A DNA stretch of 64,000 nucleotides, taken from positions 1,557,812 through 1,621,811 of the forward strand of contig NZ_JACHEF010000001.1 of the NCBI RefSeq assembly GCF_014207355.1, in the 5' to 3' direction. The position numbers and the translations under genes are program-made. The DNA is from Mesorhizobium sangaii. Its GTDB lineage: Bacteria; Pseudomonadota; Alphaproteobacteria; Rhizobiales; Rhizobiaceae. Below the pieces are notes generated by a model. It saw nothing but the letters and a program-made list of their open reading frames with translations. It made no database searches and was not told the origin of the DNA. Below are positions 20,461-28,339 of this stretch, piece by piece. Within the stretch, counting starts at the first letter, position 1; each line of letters begins with the position of its first letter.

Positions 20461-21381
20461 TTATTGGCTGCGTATGCGCGGGTCGACGAACGGAGCGACG
20501 AAGTCGGCAAGCAGGTTGCCGAGCACGATGGCCAGCGCTGAAACCAGCGTGACGCCCATGATGATGGGCACGTCGACCTGCTGGATGGCCTGCCAGGCAA
20601 GCTGGCCGATTCCGGGCCAGCCATAGACGGCCTCGACCACGACCACGCCGCTCATGAACTGGCCGATGTCGATGCCGACCATGGCGATAATCGGCAAAAG
20701 TGCGTTGGGCAGCGCGTGGCTGAGCACGACGCGACGACCGCTGAGGCCCTTGGCGTGGGCCGTGCGCACATAGTCCTGGCGCAGCACCTCGATCATGGCC
20801 GAGCGCACCATGCGCGCATACCATCCGGCGCCGAGCACGCCGAGCGTGAGCGCCGGCAGCACGACATGCCGCGCGGTGCCGAAACCGGACATCGGGAACC
20901 AGCCGAGCGTGGCGGCAAAGACGTATAAAAGCAGCAGCGCGACGACGAATTGCGGTGACGAGACGCCGACGAAGGACAGCATCATGATTGAGCGGTCGAC
21001 GAAACCGCCGCGCCAGACCGCCGAAATGATGCCAAAGGTCAGACCAAGTGCCACCTCGACGACGATGCCGGCGGCCATGAGCAGCAGCGTCGCCGGCAGT
21101 CGCGCCAGGATCAGCGGCAGCACCTCGGTCTTCTGCGTATAGGAGCGGCCGAGATCGCCATGCAGCAAAGAGCCGACATAGTGCAGGAACTGCATGACCA
21201 AGGGCTGGTCGAGGCCGAGCTCATGCCGGATGGCGGCCACCATCTGCGGCGTCGCGGAGCGGCCGGCGATCAAGACGGCGGGGTCGGCCGGCAGGTAGTA
21301 GAGCAGAAGGAAAGTGATGGCGGCGACGCCGAGCAGGATCAGCACGGCCTGGACGAGACGGCGAGCTAGGAAGACGGTCAT
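20461..21381 (-). CDS. ABC transporter permease (DppB-like)
   Basis: This 306-residue inner-membrane protein begins MTVFLARRLVQAVL, the usual DppB-type start. It has about six helices and a BPD_transp_1 domain whose coupling motif region reads RTAHAKGLSGRRVVLSHALPNA. The ATG at 21381 lies 8 bases after a GGGAGG site. A GTG six bases upstream overlaps the previous stop but is too close to that site. It pairs with the DppC-like permease encoded immediately upstream. Confidence 0.92.
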   Translation of the reverse strand: MTVFLARRLVQAVLILLGVAAITFLLLYYLPADPAVLIAGRSATPQMVAAIRHELGLDQPLVMQFLHYVGSLLHGDLGRSYTQKTEVLPLILARLPATLLLMAAGIVVEVALGLTFGIISAVWRGGFVDRSIMMLSFVGVSSPQFVVALLLLYVFAATLGWFPMSGFGTARHVVLPALTLGVLGAGWYARMVRSAMIEVLRQDYVRTAHAKGLSGRRVVLSHALPNALLPIIAMVGIDIGQFMSGVVVVEAVYGWPGIGQLAWQAIQQVDVPIIMGVTLVSALAIVLGNLLADFVAPFVDPRIRSQ

Positions 21382-21383
21382 CG

Positions 21384-22232
21384 TCACAGCCTCCCGCGCT
21401 GCGTCGGGTCAAGGATGTCGCGCAACGCGTCGCCGATCAGGTTGAAGGACAAGGCTGTGGCAAGGATGATCGCGCCGGGGATGAACACCAGCCAGGGCGC
21501 ATCCTGGAAATAGCTCTGACTTTCGAAGATGATGTTGCCCCAGGAGGGCTGTGGCGGCTGCACGCCGATGCCGAGGAAGGACAAGGTCGCTTCCAAAAGC
21601 ACCGTGGTGGCGATGCCGAGCGTGCCCCAGACGATTGCCGTCGGCATCAGATGGGGAAGGATGTGCAGAAAGATGATGCGGCCGTTGCCGGCGCCGAGCG
21701 AACGCTCGGCGACGATGAAGTCGCGTTCCACCAGGCCGCGCGTTTCGGTGTAGACGATGCGGGCGACCTGCACCCAGTTGACCAGGGCGATCACCATGGC
21801 GACGATCCACAGGCTGGGCTTGAGCAGCGCCGCGAGCGCGATGGCTAGCAGCAGAGCCGGGAATGCCATCATCAAGTCGGTGAAGCGCATCAGCAAATTG
21901 CCGACAGTGCCGCGCAAATAGCCAGCGAGAAGCCCGACCAGAAGCCCGATCGCAACGGCCACGCCATTGGCGACGAGACCGATGATCAGCGACGTGCGGG
22001 CGCCGAACAGCACGCGAGAGAAGAGATCGCGGCCGAGCGTGTCGGTGCCGAACAAATGCTCGCCGCTGGGTGGCAGCGGCGCGCCTTCGAGCGACAGGCC
22101 GTCGGTGAGCTGGTTGTCTGGCGAAAAGTGCACGATCCACGGCGCGAACAGCGCCGCCAGCAAAACGATCGCGACCACGATCAGCCCGAACAGGGCGGAT
22201 GGCCGTCTGATAAGTTCGCGCAAAACCCGCAT
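21384..22232 (-). CDS. ABC transporter permease (DppC-like)
   Basis: The 282-residue protein has an N-terminal oligopeptide-permease C segment (LIRRPSALFGLIVVAIV). The BPD_transp_1 domain follows with SLGAGNGRIIFLHILPH as the coupling region and SFLGIGVQPPQPSWG, the DppC hallmark. It ends 3 bases before the start of the DppB-like gene and begins 8 bases after the ANTAR regulator gene. It is the second half of the importer's membrane channel. Confidence 0.92.
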   Translation of the reverse strand: MRVLRELIRRPSALFGLIVVAIVLLAALFAPWIVHFSPDNQLTDGLSLEGAPLPPSGEHLFGTDTLGRDLFSRVLFGARTSLIIGLVANGVAVAIGLLVGLLAGYLRGTVGNLLMRFTDLMMAFPALLLAIALAALLKPSLWIVAMVIALVNWVQVARIVYTETRGLVERDFIVAERSLGAGNGRIIFLHILPHLMPTAIVWGTLGIATTVLLEATLSFLGIGVQPPQPSWGNIIFESQSYFQDAPWLVFIPGAIILATALSFNLIGDALRDILDPTQRGRL

Positions 22233-22240
22233 ACCGGCGC

Positions 22241-22825
22241 CTACATCGCCCGCGGCACGGGCTCATGCCCGGCGACGATGGCGGCCGCGACATGCTCGAC
22301 GATGAGCCGGCGCTGCATGGCGAGGTGACACAGGATGCGATAGGCGCCGGCCTCATCCGTGCCCTGCGCGGCCATGATCGAGCGCATCGCGTCATAGACG
22401 ATCGGCCGCAGCCGTAGGCGCTCCTCAAGGCCGGCGATGCGCGCCTGTACAGCCGTGCGTTCGTGGTGCGCGTGCGTGGCGAGTACCAGCGCCGGGTAGA
22501 CCGAGGAGGCGATGACCGGCTTTGCCATGATCGCGCCGGCGCCCTTTGCCAGCGCCCAGGCGATGCGGCCCGGCGCTTCAGAGCCCAAGAGCGCGACCAT
22601 CGGAACCGGCGCGTCGTCGCCATCCCATGGCAACAGATCGTCCCAGCCCTGGTCGGCGTCGACGAGGACGATATCGGCCGGCGTCTCGGCAAGCTCGAGC
22701 GGCTTCCACTGTACCAGCACGGTGACGCCGAGACGTTCGAGCTGCCGCTTCAGGCGCTCGATATTGTCGTCGGCGCGATGCAGGATCGCGGCGCGCCAGG
22801 AAACGAAACTCGGTGTGCGCGTCAT
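22241..22825 (-). CDS. AmiR-like antiterminator (pseudo-receiver plus ANTAR domain)
   Basis: The 194-residue protein has a degenerate receiver-like region (about 1-120, with IVLVDADQGWDDL but no clear phospho-acceptor pocket). A short coiled coil follows, and then a C-terminal ANTAR domain (about 130-190; EERLRLRPIVYDAMRSIMAAQGTDEAGAYRILCHLAM in pieces). ANTAR proteins bind paired hairpins in leader RNA and prevent termination. AmiR of Pseudomonas does this for an amidase operon under control of AmiC. The ATG overlaps the stop of the AmiC-like gene (ATGA). A longer open frame upstream to 23263 lies inside the AmiC-like gene and is not used. Confidence 0.87.
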   Translation of the reverse strand: MTRTPSFVSWRAAILHRADDNIERLKRQLERLGVTVLVQWKPLELAETPADIVLVDADQGWDDLLPWDGDDAPVPMVALLGSEAPGRIAWALAKGAGAIMAKPVIASSVYPALVLATHAHHERTAVQARIAGLEERLRLRPIVYDAMRSIMAAQGTDEAGAYRILCHLAMQRRLIVEHVAAAIVAGHEPVPRAM

Positions 22826-24024
22826 TGCACCACCCTCAGATGCGGGGCGTGCTGGATGGGCAGCGTACCGACGAGATAAGGGTCGGCGGCGATGGCGCCA
22901 TGCGAAGCGATGATGTCGAAGCCCGCCCGCTCGTTGATGCGGCCAAGGTGGAAGGGCAGGGCGGCATGGTTGGTGCGCGGATCGATGGCTAGGGCCCCGA
23001 GCACGGTCTGCCGCGGCCGGGCATGCAGGAAGCCGCGCACGCTGGCGGGGTCGTCGCGGTCGGCCTCCGACACCGCCTCGGCGCAAAGTTTCACGGCGGC
23101 GTAGGCGCCGGCAAAGAAGCTGGAGACGCGCCGCTCGGCGCCGAAACGGGCGGCGACGCGTTGCTTGAAGGCGCGGTTCTCGAACGACGCCAGGCTTTCG
23201 AAATAAGAGGCCGTGGAGAGCTGGCCGATGGCCACGCCCGGCTCGATCTCGCCGAGCTCGCATTCCGTCAGATCGCAGCTCAGCACCGGACAGCGTTCCG
23301 GCGCGAAGGCGGGATCGCGCTCGGCCAGCCGCTTGACGGCGGCAAGGAAGGCATAGCTCGAAGGGCCGACCATGTTGTTGAGGATGAAGTCCGGCCGGTG
23401 GCGCTCCAGATCGGTGATCAGCAGGCCGACATCGGTCTCCTCGATCGGCAGATAGCGTTCGCCCAACACCGCGCCGCCGGCGCGCAGCAGCAGCTCGCGC
23501 GCCAGCCGGTTCATCTCCCAGCCCCAGACATAGTTGGCGCCGGCAAGATAGACGCGCTTGCCGTGGCGCGGCAGCATATAGTCGAACAGCGGTATCAGAT
23601 GCTGGTTGGGACAGGCGCCGGTGTAGATGACGTTCTCGTTGGCCTCGAAACCCTCGTAGGGGCAGATGTACCAGAGCAGCCCGTCATATTTCTCGACCAG
23701 CGGGATGACGTCCTTGCGCGACAGCGAGGTGATGGTGCCGATGACATTGCGGCAGCCCTCGTCGCGCAGCATGGTGCGGATCAGATCGAGGTAGCGTTCC
23801 GGCTGTCCGGCGGGATCGCCGAACACCAGCTCGATGCGCACGGGGCTGCCGGCCTTCTCGAGTTCCTCGATGGCGAACTCGGCCCCGGCGCGGCAATCGC
23901 GGCCGATCGCCCCGTAGGGGCCGGTGGTCGAATAGAGGATACCGACCCTGAACGTCTTCACCCGGACCTCAAAAAACAAAGGCCCCACACGCATCTCATG
24001 CTCCATGAGACGCGGCGAGGCCAT
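22822..24024 (-). CDS. AmiC-like amide sensor (periplasmic-binding fold, no signal peptide)
   Basis: This 400-residue protein has the Peripla_BP_6/AmiC-FmdD fold. YSTTGPYGAIGRDCRAGAEFA lies near the N-terminus (about 30-50), and GTITSLSRKDVIP and YICPYEGFEANENVIYTGACPNQH follow. It lacks a signal peptide, so it should be cytoplasmic like Pseudomonas AmiC, which sequesters AmiR until an amide binds. It heads the operon and overlaps the ANTAR gene. Starts at 24024 (AAGGG site) and 23994 (GGAG site) are both possible; the conserved core begins later. Confidence 0.85.
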   Translation of the reverse strand: MASPRLMEHEMRVGPLFFEVRVKTFRVGILYSTTGPYGAIGRDCRAGAEFAIEELEKAGSPVRIELVFGDPAGQPERYLDLIRTMLRDEGCRNVIGTITSLSRKDVIPLVEKYDGLLWYICPYEGFEANENVIYTGACPNQHLIPLFDYMLPRHGKRVYLAGANYVWGWEMNRLARELLLRAGGAVLGERYLPIEETDVGLLITDLERHRPDFILNNMVGPSSYAFLAAVKRLAERDPAFAPERCPVLSCDLTECELGEIEPGVAIGQLSTASYFESLASFENRAFKQRVAARFGAERRVSSFFAGAYAAVKLCAEAVSEADRDDPASVRGFLHARPRQTVLGALAIDPRTNHAALPFHLGRINERAGFDIIASHGAIAADPYLVGTLPIQHAPHLRVVQ

Positions 24025-24066
24025 GCTGCCCTTGCCCGGCCAAGCCGGACGCGATGTGTTACGCGG

Positions 24067-24106
24067 AAAAATGTGCGCTTGCGAAATAGAACACGAGCAG
24101 GCGCAC
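24067..24106 (-). terminator. Terminator-like hairpin in the leader of the amide operon
   Basis: Read leftward, a stem of 6 bp plus 3 bp with one C/A mismatch (24101-24106 with 24073-24078, extended by 24097-24099 with 24080-24082) closes a 14-base loop. It is followed at once by ATTTTT. It lies about 45 bases before the AmiC-like start and after a candidate promoter, where an ANTAR-controlled attenuator would be expected. Clear ANTAR-type hexaloop pairs were not recognised. Confidence 0.5.
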
Positions 24107-24158
24107 GCTTGTCAACGGCGACTTGCTCGAATCGGCCGGGCTACTGAAGGCCGCCGGT

Positions 24159-24187
24159 TAGAATGCGAGCCGATCGACTGCCTTCAA
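24159..24187 (-). promoter_or_regulatory. Candidate promoter of the amide operon
   Basis: A leftward TTGAAG (24182-24187) and ATTCTA (24159-24164) are spaced by 17 bp. The resulting leader of roughly 130 nt would contain the terminator-like hairpin. Sequence match is only moderate. Confidence 0.3.
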
Positions 24188-24369
24188 TCCGGCAAGGGGA
24201 ATGCCCGATCCTGGCGTAGTCACGACCTCCAAGTGGTCGCAAGCATGTCCGCTTTCGTGAAGCAGCGAGGCTGACCTCTACGACCGAGATGAGGCGCGAA
24301 GCAGTCGTTCGAGATGGGTGGCCAGGAAAGGATTGGTACGGACTACCTGTCGCTCCAGTCTTGTTGTGG

Positions 24370-24950
24370 CTAGTTCGAGGCATGCGACCAGGCGCCCACT
24401 TCCGAGCGACTCACGATCACACTACCCGCCTCGATTTCGCGCTGCATGCGCTGTCCCAAAGTTTCAATATCGACCTCAGCGACCGTCGCAACTCCCCGGC
24501 TTTGGATTTCCAGCAGCATCGTGACAATGAGTTCGGCGGTCTGGTGTGACCATTCGAATCCGCCCTTGGTTCCCCGACGACCGCCTCCATGTGCATTGAG
24601 GGCGCGGGCAATACAGCCGCACGGAATGCTGCATCGAGCTTGATGCCCATATTGGTCTCGATACCGCTGTGCCGAAACGTGTCGACGATCCATGGACAGC
24701 AATGGTGGTAGGTCGGCGCCGGCGGGCTGGATCGACAGCCGTCCCAATCCCGCTCATGGAAGACGATGGTCCCTCCAGGCCTGACATGACGAGCGACGCC
24801 ACGCACCATAGCGACAGGATCAGGTTGAAACATCAGAACGTAGCGGCCGATCACGGCGTCGAACGGTCGGTCGAACGTGAGTGCCGCGGGATCGCCTTCA
24901 CGAAAGCTGACATTCTGGATCGGATGCTCCGCCGCGCGCCAAATAGGGAC
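24370..24950 (-). pseudogene. SAM-dependent methyltransferase remnant, frameshifted and 5'-truncated
   Basis: One frame (about 24950 to 24580) encodes AEHPIQNVSFREGDPA, FDAVIGRYVLMFQPDP and HVRPGGTIVFHERDWDG, which fit a class I methyltransferase. A different frame (about 24564 to 24370) encodes the matching C-terminal part, GGFEWSHQTAELIVTML, VATVAEVDIETLGQRM and SVIVSRSEVGAW. The N-terminal SAM-binding glycine motif is absent and a stop lies just upstream. The gene is broken by at least one frameshift and a deletion. Confidence 0.7.
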
Positions 24951-25173
24951 ATCGCGTTCGTCGACGACACTATGCGCCGATGCGGCAGCCAGTCAACGAG
25001 ACTCGCTGAACCGGCCGGGGCCGGGTAGTCCGTTCCGCTCCGTGCGGGACGGGTGGTCAAAAGTCATGGTGCAGCGCAACAAAGATGTTGCATTGCACAC
25101 AAACTTCCGTTAGGTAATGCTAATACAAATGCGAAGGCTTCTTAAAAGTCGCCCCCAAACAAAGGATGGAACG

Positions 25174-25635
25174 ATGTCCAAGACCACTGAAAAGACCGCT
25201 GAATTTATCGAAAACGCGTACCCCGCTTTTGATGCATCCAAGGCCATCGAGCAGGTCAGCGCTTTCACGGAAAAGGGCGTTGAGCAGTCGAAAGAAGTTC
25301 TCGCCAAATTCAAGGCGGATTCGGAGACGACCCAGAAGGCTCTCGAGACGAGCTTCGCATCCGCCAAAGCCGCTTCCAGCAACCTGTCGCTCAAGACAAT
25401 TGCCGTTCTGCGCGCCAACACTGAAGCCGCCTTCTCGCATTTCGAAGCCCTAATTGCCGTAAAGTCGCCTTCCGAATTCGTTGAACTGCAGGCCGCCTTC
25501 GTCCGTAAGCAGGTTGAAAGTGCCGTCGAGCAGACCAGGGAACTTCAGGCCGTCACGACCAAAGCCGTCGAGGACGTATCCAAGCCGATCAAGTCCGCCT
25601 TCGAGAAGGCGGTCAAGGACCTCAAGGTCGCCTAG
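25174..25635 (+). CDS. Phasin family protein
   Basis: The 153-residue protein is helical, alanine- and lysine-rich, and matches the phasin family, with AFDASKAIEQVSAFTEKGVEQ, FAKAKAASS-like and SPSEFVELQAAFVRKQ segments. Phasins coat polyhydroxyalkanoate granules and control their size. I chose the ATG at 25174 after an AGGA site; an in-frame upstream start has no support. A strong hairpin follows the stop. No polyhydroxybutyrate synthesis gene is in view. Confidence 0.88.
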   Translation: MSKTTEKTAEFIENAYPAFDASKAIEQVSAFTEKGVEQSKEVLAKFKADSETTQKALETSFASAKAASSNLSLKTIAVLRANTEAAFSHFEALIAVKSPSEFVELQAAFVRKQVESAVEQTRELQAVTTKAVEDVSKPIKSAFEKAVKDLKVA

Positions 25636-25667
25636 CTTTTTCTGGGGCGGATAGAGCGGGGCGGGTT

Positions 25668-25697
25668 GTCGCGGCTCTCCATTAGGAGAGCCGCGAC
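25668..25697 (+). terminator. Terminator hairpin after the phasin gene
   Basis: A perfect 13-bp stem (25668-25680 with 25685-25697) closes a 4-base loop, atta. It lies 33 bp after the phasin stop. No long T-run follows. Confidence 0.7.
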
Positions 25698-26015
25698 TAC
25701 CTTAAGAGCGGCGTCCGCCAGCATACCTATTTGCCTCCTGAAAAGTACCAGTACAATTTCGAGGCTCAGTGGCAGGCAATTCCCTTTTCCTTCAATGCCT
25801 TAAGGCGCAAAAAAGTACCGTCACGAGCCTCATTGGCTCTGACGGTACTTAGAAAAATTCGGGTGGGCAATATGCGGGAGGTCCGTCAGACGGTCCGTCA
25901 AAGCCAATCTCTGCGTGCCGATTGTCGCTGATTGTCCCTGAAGAGATTTATTTTTGTTTTCAGTGTGTTACGTCGCAGATTGGCGTATTTTCGGCGGCGT
26001 TCGAGCGGGTCTGAA
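25698..26015. other. Spacer between phasin and truncated old yellow enzyme
   Basis: This 318-bp stretch contains the hairpin at 25813-25850 and a near-direct repeat of gtccgtca around 25875-25900. Leftward, one frame gives a basic tail (NLRRNTLKTKINLFRDNQRQS) that continues antisense-like into the enzyme gene. I do not recognise it as part of a known protein. Confidence 0.4.
25813..25850 (-). terminator. Long hairpin with T6 tract (leftward)
   Basis: A 16-bp stem with one bulged base (25813-25829 with 25835-25850) closes a 5-base loop. Read leftward it is followed by TTTTTT, a good intrinsic terminator for the old yellow enzyme operon. It is A-rich on both sides. Confidence 0.75.
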
Positions 26016-26651
26016 TCATTCCACCTCAATCGCGAACCGTGCGCGGTTCTCAAGAGAACCACCGAATTCGTCGGTGCGCTTATTGGCGTTCGGCGCAAGA
26101 AACTGGTGCACCAGATACCCATTCGCACCGTGAACTTCGACACCGTCGGCTCCCGCTTCGATCGCGCGCTTGGCGGCGTTTGCGAAATCGGCGATGGTCT
26201 GCCGAACTTCAGCGGTTGTGAGCTCGCGAGGTTCCGGAACCGGCAGCATGCCTTTAACCGTGAACATGTTTTCACCGGAGGCAATCGCCGAAGGCGCAAC
26301 CGGCTGGCGATGGTGCGGCGTGTTTTCCGGATGGGATCTGCGGCCGACATGCATGAGCTGGATGAACAGACGACCGCCCGCCTCATGGACGGCGTCGGCA
26401 ACCTTCCGCCACCCTGCCACGTGATTGTCGTTGTAGATCCCTGGTGTGGCCAGATAACCCTGCCCGTCTTCGGACGGCTGGGTGCCCTCGGTGATCAGAA
26501 GACCCATCGTGGCGCGCTGTGCGTAATACTCGGGAGCCAGATCACCGGGTGTTCCGGCGGGCTTGGCCCGGCTTCGGGTCATCGGCGCCATGGCGAGGCG
26601 ATGCGGCAGTTGCCGGTTGCCGAGTTTGAATGTGGACCAGACATAGGTCAC
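26016..26651 (-). pseudogene. Old yellow enzyme (alkene reductase), C-terminally truncated
   Basis: The frame encodes the N-terminal part of an FMN-dependent NADH:flavin oxidoreductase (LGNRQLPHRLAMAPMTRSRA, GLLITEGTQPSEDGQG, IQLMHVGRRSHPEN, GADGVEVHGANGYLVHQFLAP, DEFGGSLENRARF). It stops after 211 residues, where the family normally runs to about 360, so the last barrel strands with part of the FMN phosphate site are missing. The GTG start at 26651 follows GAGGAG by 7 bases. It is the last gene of a leftward operon with a DUF1857 protein and an NmrA-type reductase. Confidence 0.75.
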
Positions 26652-26691
26652 GTGTTTTCTCCTCGTTGTTGGGTTTGTCGGGGGCTGAGAA

Positions 26692-27165
26692 TTAGAGTCT
26701 GCCTGCGGCAAGCAGCTCACGGGTGCGTTTCAGCGTCGACAGCAGAGCGGATTTGTAACCCTTCTCGCTATCCAACTGCGTTTGCTCAGCCTGCTCCTCG
26801 GGGCCATTCGGTTCTTTGCCGCGAAGACCGATGTAACAATAGAACTTGAGCTGCAACTCACCGGCATCATCCTCGAACAGCTCGTTGATGATCGCGCCTT
26901 CGCGTGGGCCGGTCGCCTGGAAGAAGGTGACCTTGCTTTGCGGCTCAAGGGTGATGATTTCGCGGAGGTCGGCGCCAGCGATCGTGGCTTCGCGCACGAA
27001 GTGGGTCGCGCTCTCTTCCACGACGTCGCAGCGCGTGCAGAGGCCGGGCGGGAGGAACAGGCGCGCATCACGCGCCTTCAGCTCAAGGCCCTTCCAGACC
27101 TGTTCGCGCGTGAGCGTGGTCTCGCCGGCGGGGTTCACCGGAACGGTTGCAGTTGAGTAGATCAT
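26692..27165 (-). CDS. DUF1857 (AtaL-like, SRPBCC fold) protein
   Basis: The 157-residue protein resembles the DUF1857/AtaL-like family, with TREQVWKGLELKARDARLFLPP, CTRCDVVEES and GPREGAIINELFEDDAGELQLKFYCYIGLRG in pieces. These have a START/SRPBCC-like fold without a settled function and often accompany reductases of the old yellow enzyme and NmrA types, as here. It starts at ATG 27165 after AAGGA and lies 40 bp before the truncated enzyme gene. Confidence 0.65.
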   Translation of the reverse strand: MIYSTATVPVNPAGETTLTREQVWKGLELKARDARLFLPPGLCTRCDVVEESATHFVREATIAGADLREIITLEPQSKVTFFQATGPREGAIINELFEDDAGELQLKFYCYIGLRGKEPNGPEEQAEQTQLDSEKGYKSALLSTLKRTRELLAAGRL

Positions 27166-27202
27166 AGTGTGTTCCTTGGTTGGGTGTTGTGGACAGCACC
27201 GC

Positions 27203-28066
27203 TCATGCAGCGATCTGAGCGGCGTAGTCGCGGTACGACCGCAGCGGGCGGCCCAGCAGGGTGGTCAGTCGATCGACATCGCCGGTTTCCGGGATCATTC
27301 CGTCGGTCAGGAAGCGCTCGGCCATCAGCCGCATGTCGAGGGCCATCCAGCTCGGCATGAACTGTCGCAGGTTCTGCTCAAATCCCGCGGTGTCATCGCC
27401 GGGGTAGGCGATCGGGCGGCCGAGGACGCCCGTCCAGATCGCCGCGGCATCGGCGCCCGTGAGCGTATCCGGGCCGACCAGGTTGATGCGGTTGAGCGGG
27501 AGCGGCGTGGACGACCGCTCGCGGCGGATGAGCTCGATCGCAGCGATCTCGCCAACGTCGCGGGCGTCGATCATGGCAAGGCCCTTGCTGCCGACCGGCA
27601 TGGGGTAGATGCCGTAGCCGGTGATCACGTCCTTAATGGTGATGTCGTTGTCCATGAAGTAGGCGGGGCGCAGAATGGTGGCGTTGAGGCCCATCTGCTC
27701 GATCATCCGTTCGACGCCGAACTTGCCCGCGAAGTGCGGCACGTTCACGTAGATGTCGCTGTGGATCACCGAGAGATAAACAATCCGCTCGATGCCGAGT
27801 TCGCGAGCAACGGCCAAGGCGACGAGCGCCTGGGTATATTCGTCGGCCACGACCCCGTTCAGCAGGAACAGCGTGGATACGCCTGAGAAGGCGCTGCGCA
27901 GCGCGTCGACGTCGAGCAGGTCGCCTTGGGCGACTTCGACGCCGGCCGGGAAATTGGCCTTGGACGGGTCGCGAACCAGAACGCGCACGTCGGCGCCGCG
28001 GTTCACAAGTTGTTCGACAACGTTGCGGCCTACATTGCCGGTCGCGCCAGTTACGAGGATGGTCAT
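27203..28066 (-). CDS. NmrA-like NAD(P)-binding reductase (atypical SDR)
   Basis: The 287-residue protein opens with a Rossmann nucleotide motif (VTGATGNVGRNVVEQL) and contains YLSVIHSD and ILRPAYFMDN, typical of NmrA/atypical short-chain reductases. Family members reduce quinones or act as redox sensors. It heads a leftward three-gene operon. An AGGAG site precedes the ATG. An inverted repeat upstream may be its operator, although no regulator gene is next to it. Confidence 0.85.
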   Translation of the reverse strand: MTILVTGATGNVGRNVVEQLVNRGADVRVLVRDPSKANFPAGVEVAQGDLLDVDALRSAFSGVSTLFLLNGVVADEYTQALVALAVARELGIERIVYLSVIHSDIYVNVPHFAGKFGVERMIEQMGLNATILRPAYFMDNDITIKDVITGYGIYPMPVGSKGLAMIDARDVGEIAAIELIRRERSSTPLPLNRINLVGPDTLTGADAAAIWTGVLGRPIAYPGDDTAGFEQNLRQFMPSWMALDMRLMAERFLTDGMIPETGDVDRLTTLLGRPLRSYRDYAAQIAA

Positions 28067-28085
28067 AGAGGTTACTCCTGGTTGG

Positions 28086-28104
28086 TTGTTAAGTCTGGTA
28101 ACAA
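28086..28104. promoter_or_regulatory. Inverted repeat TTGTTA-N7-TAACAA upstream of the reductase operon
   Basis: A perfect 6-bp inverted repeat with a 7-bp spacer begins 20 bp before the start codon. The position suits a repressor operator of the kind used by HxlR- or TetR-type regulators. The regulator is not encoded nearby. Confidence 0.4.
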
Positions 28105-28339
28105 TCTAACGACCCAAATTTATACCCACTAGCCGACTAATGTAGACGCACCGTCTCACTGGTGGAACGATAGAAGCCTTGATCGGAGGAACGAGGCGGC
28201 AGCGTCGAGTGCTGCGGCTTGGGCGTCCAGCATGGCAAAGTTTGCCGGGAACACCTGGACCATGCCTGCCCAAACGTGCACTTCGCATGTGGATGGGCCA
28301 CAAACGGTTTCATGGAGTTCTGGTGCGCAATGCTTCAGC

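Noticed and set aside
20433..20624. N-terminal extension of the substrate-binding protein
   Set aside because: It lies within the permease gene and would hide a clear signal peptide starting at 20432.
22826..23263. Upstream extension of the ANTAR protein
   Set aside because: It lies inside the AmiC-like gene; the ATGA overlap at 22825 is the natural start.
24107..24150. Paired ANTAR hexaloop hairpins in the amide leader
   Set aside because: Several small stems were examined, but none had the A-x-x-G-x-x six-base loop closed by C-G, so no ANTAR site is claimed.
25898..26015. Integrase or recombinase C-terminus next to the truncated old yellow enzyme
   Set aside because: The tail is basic but I could not match it to a catalytic motif; evidence is too weak for a mobile-element call.
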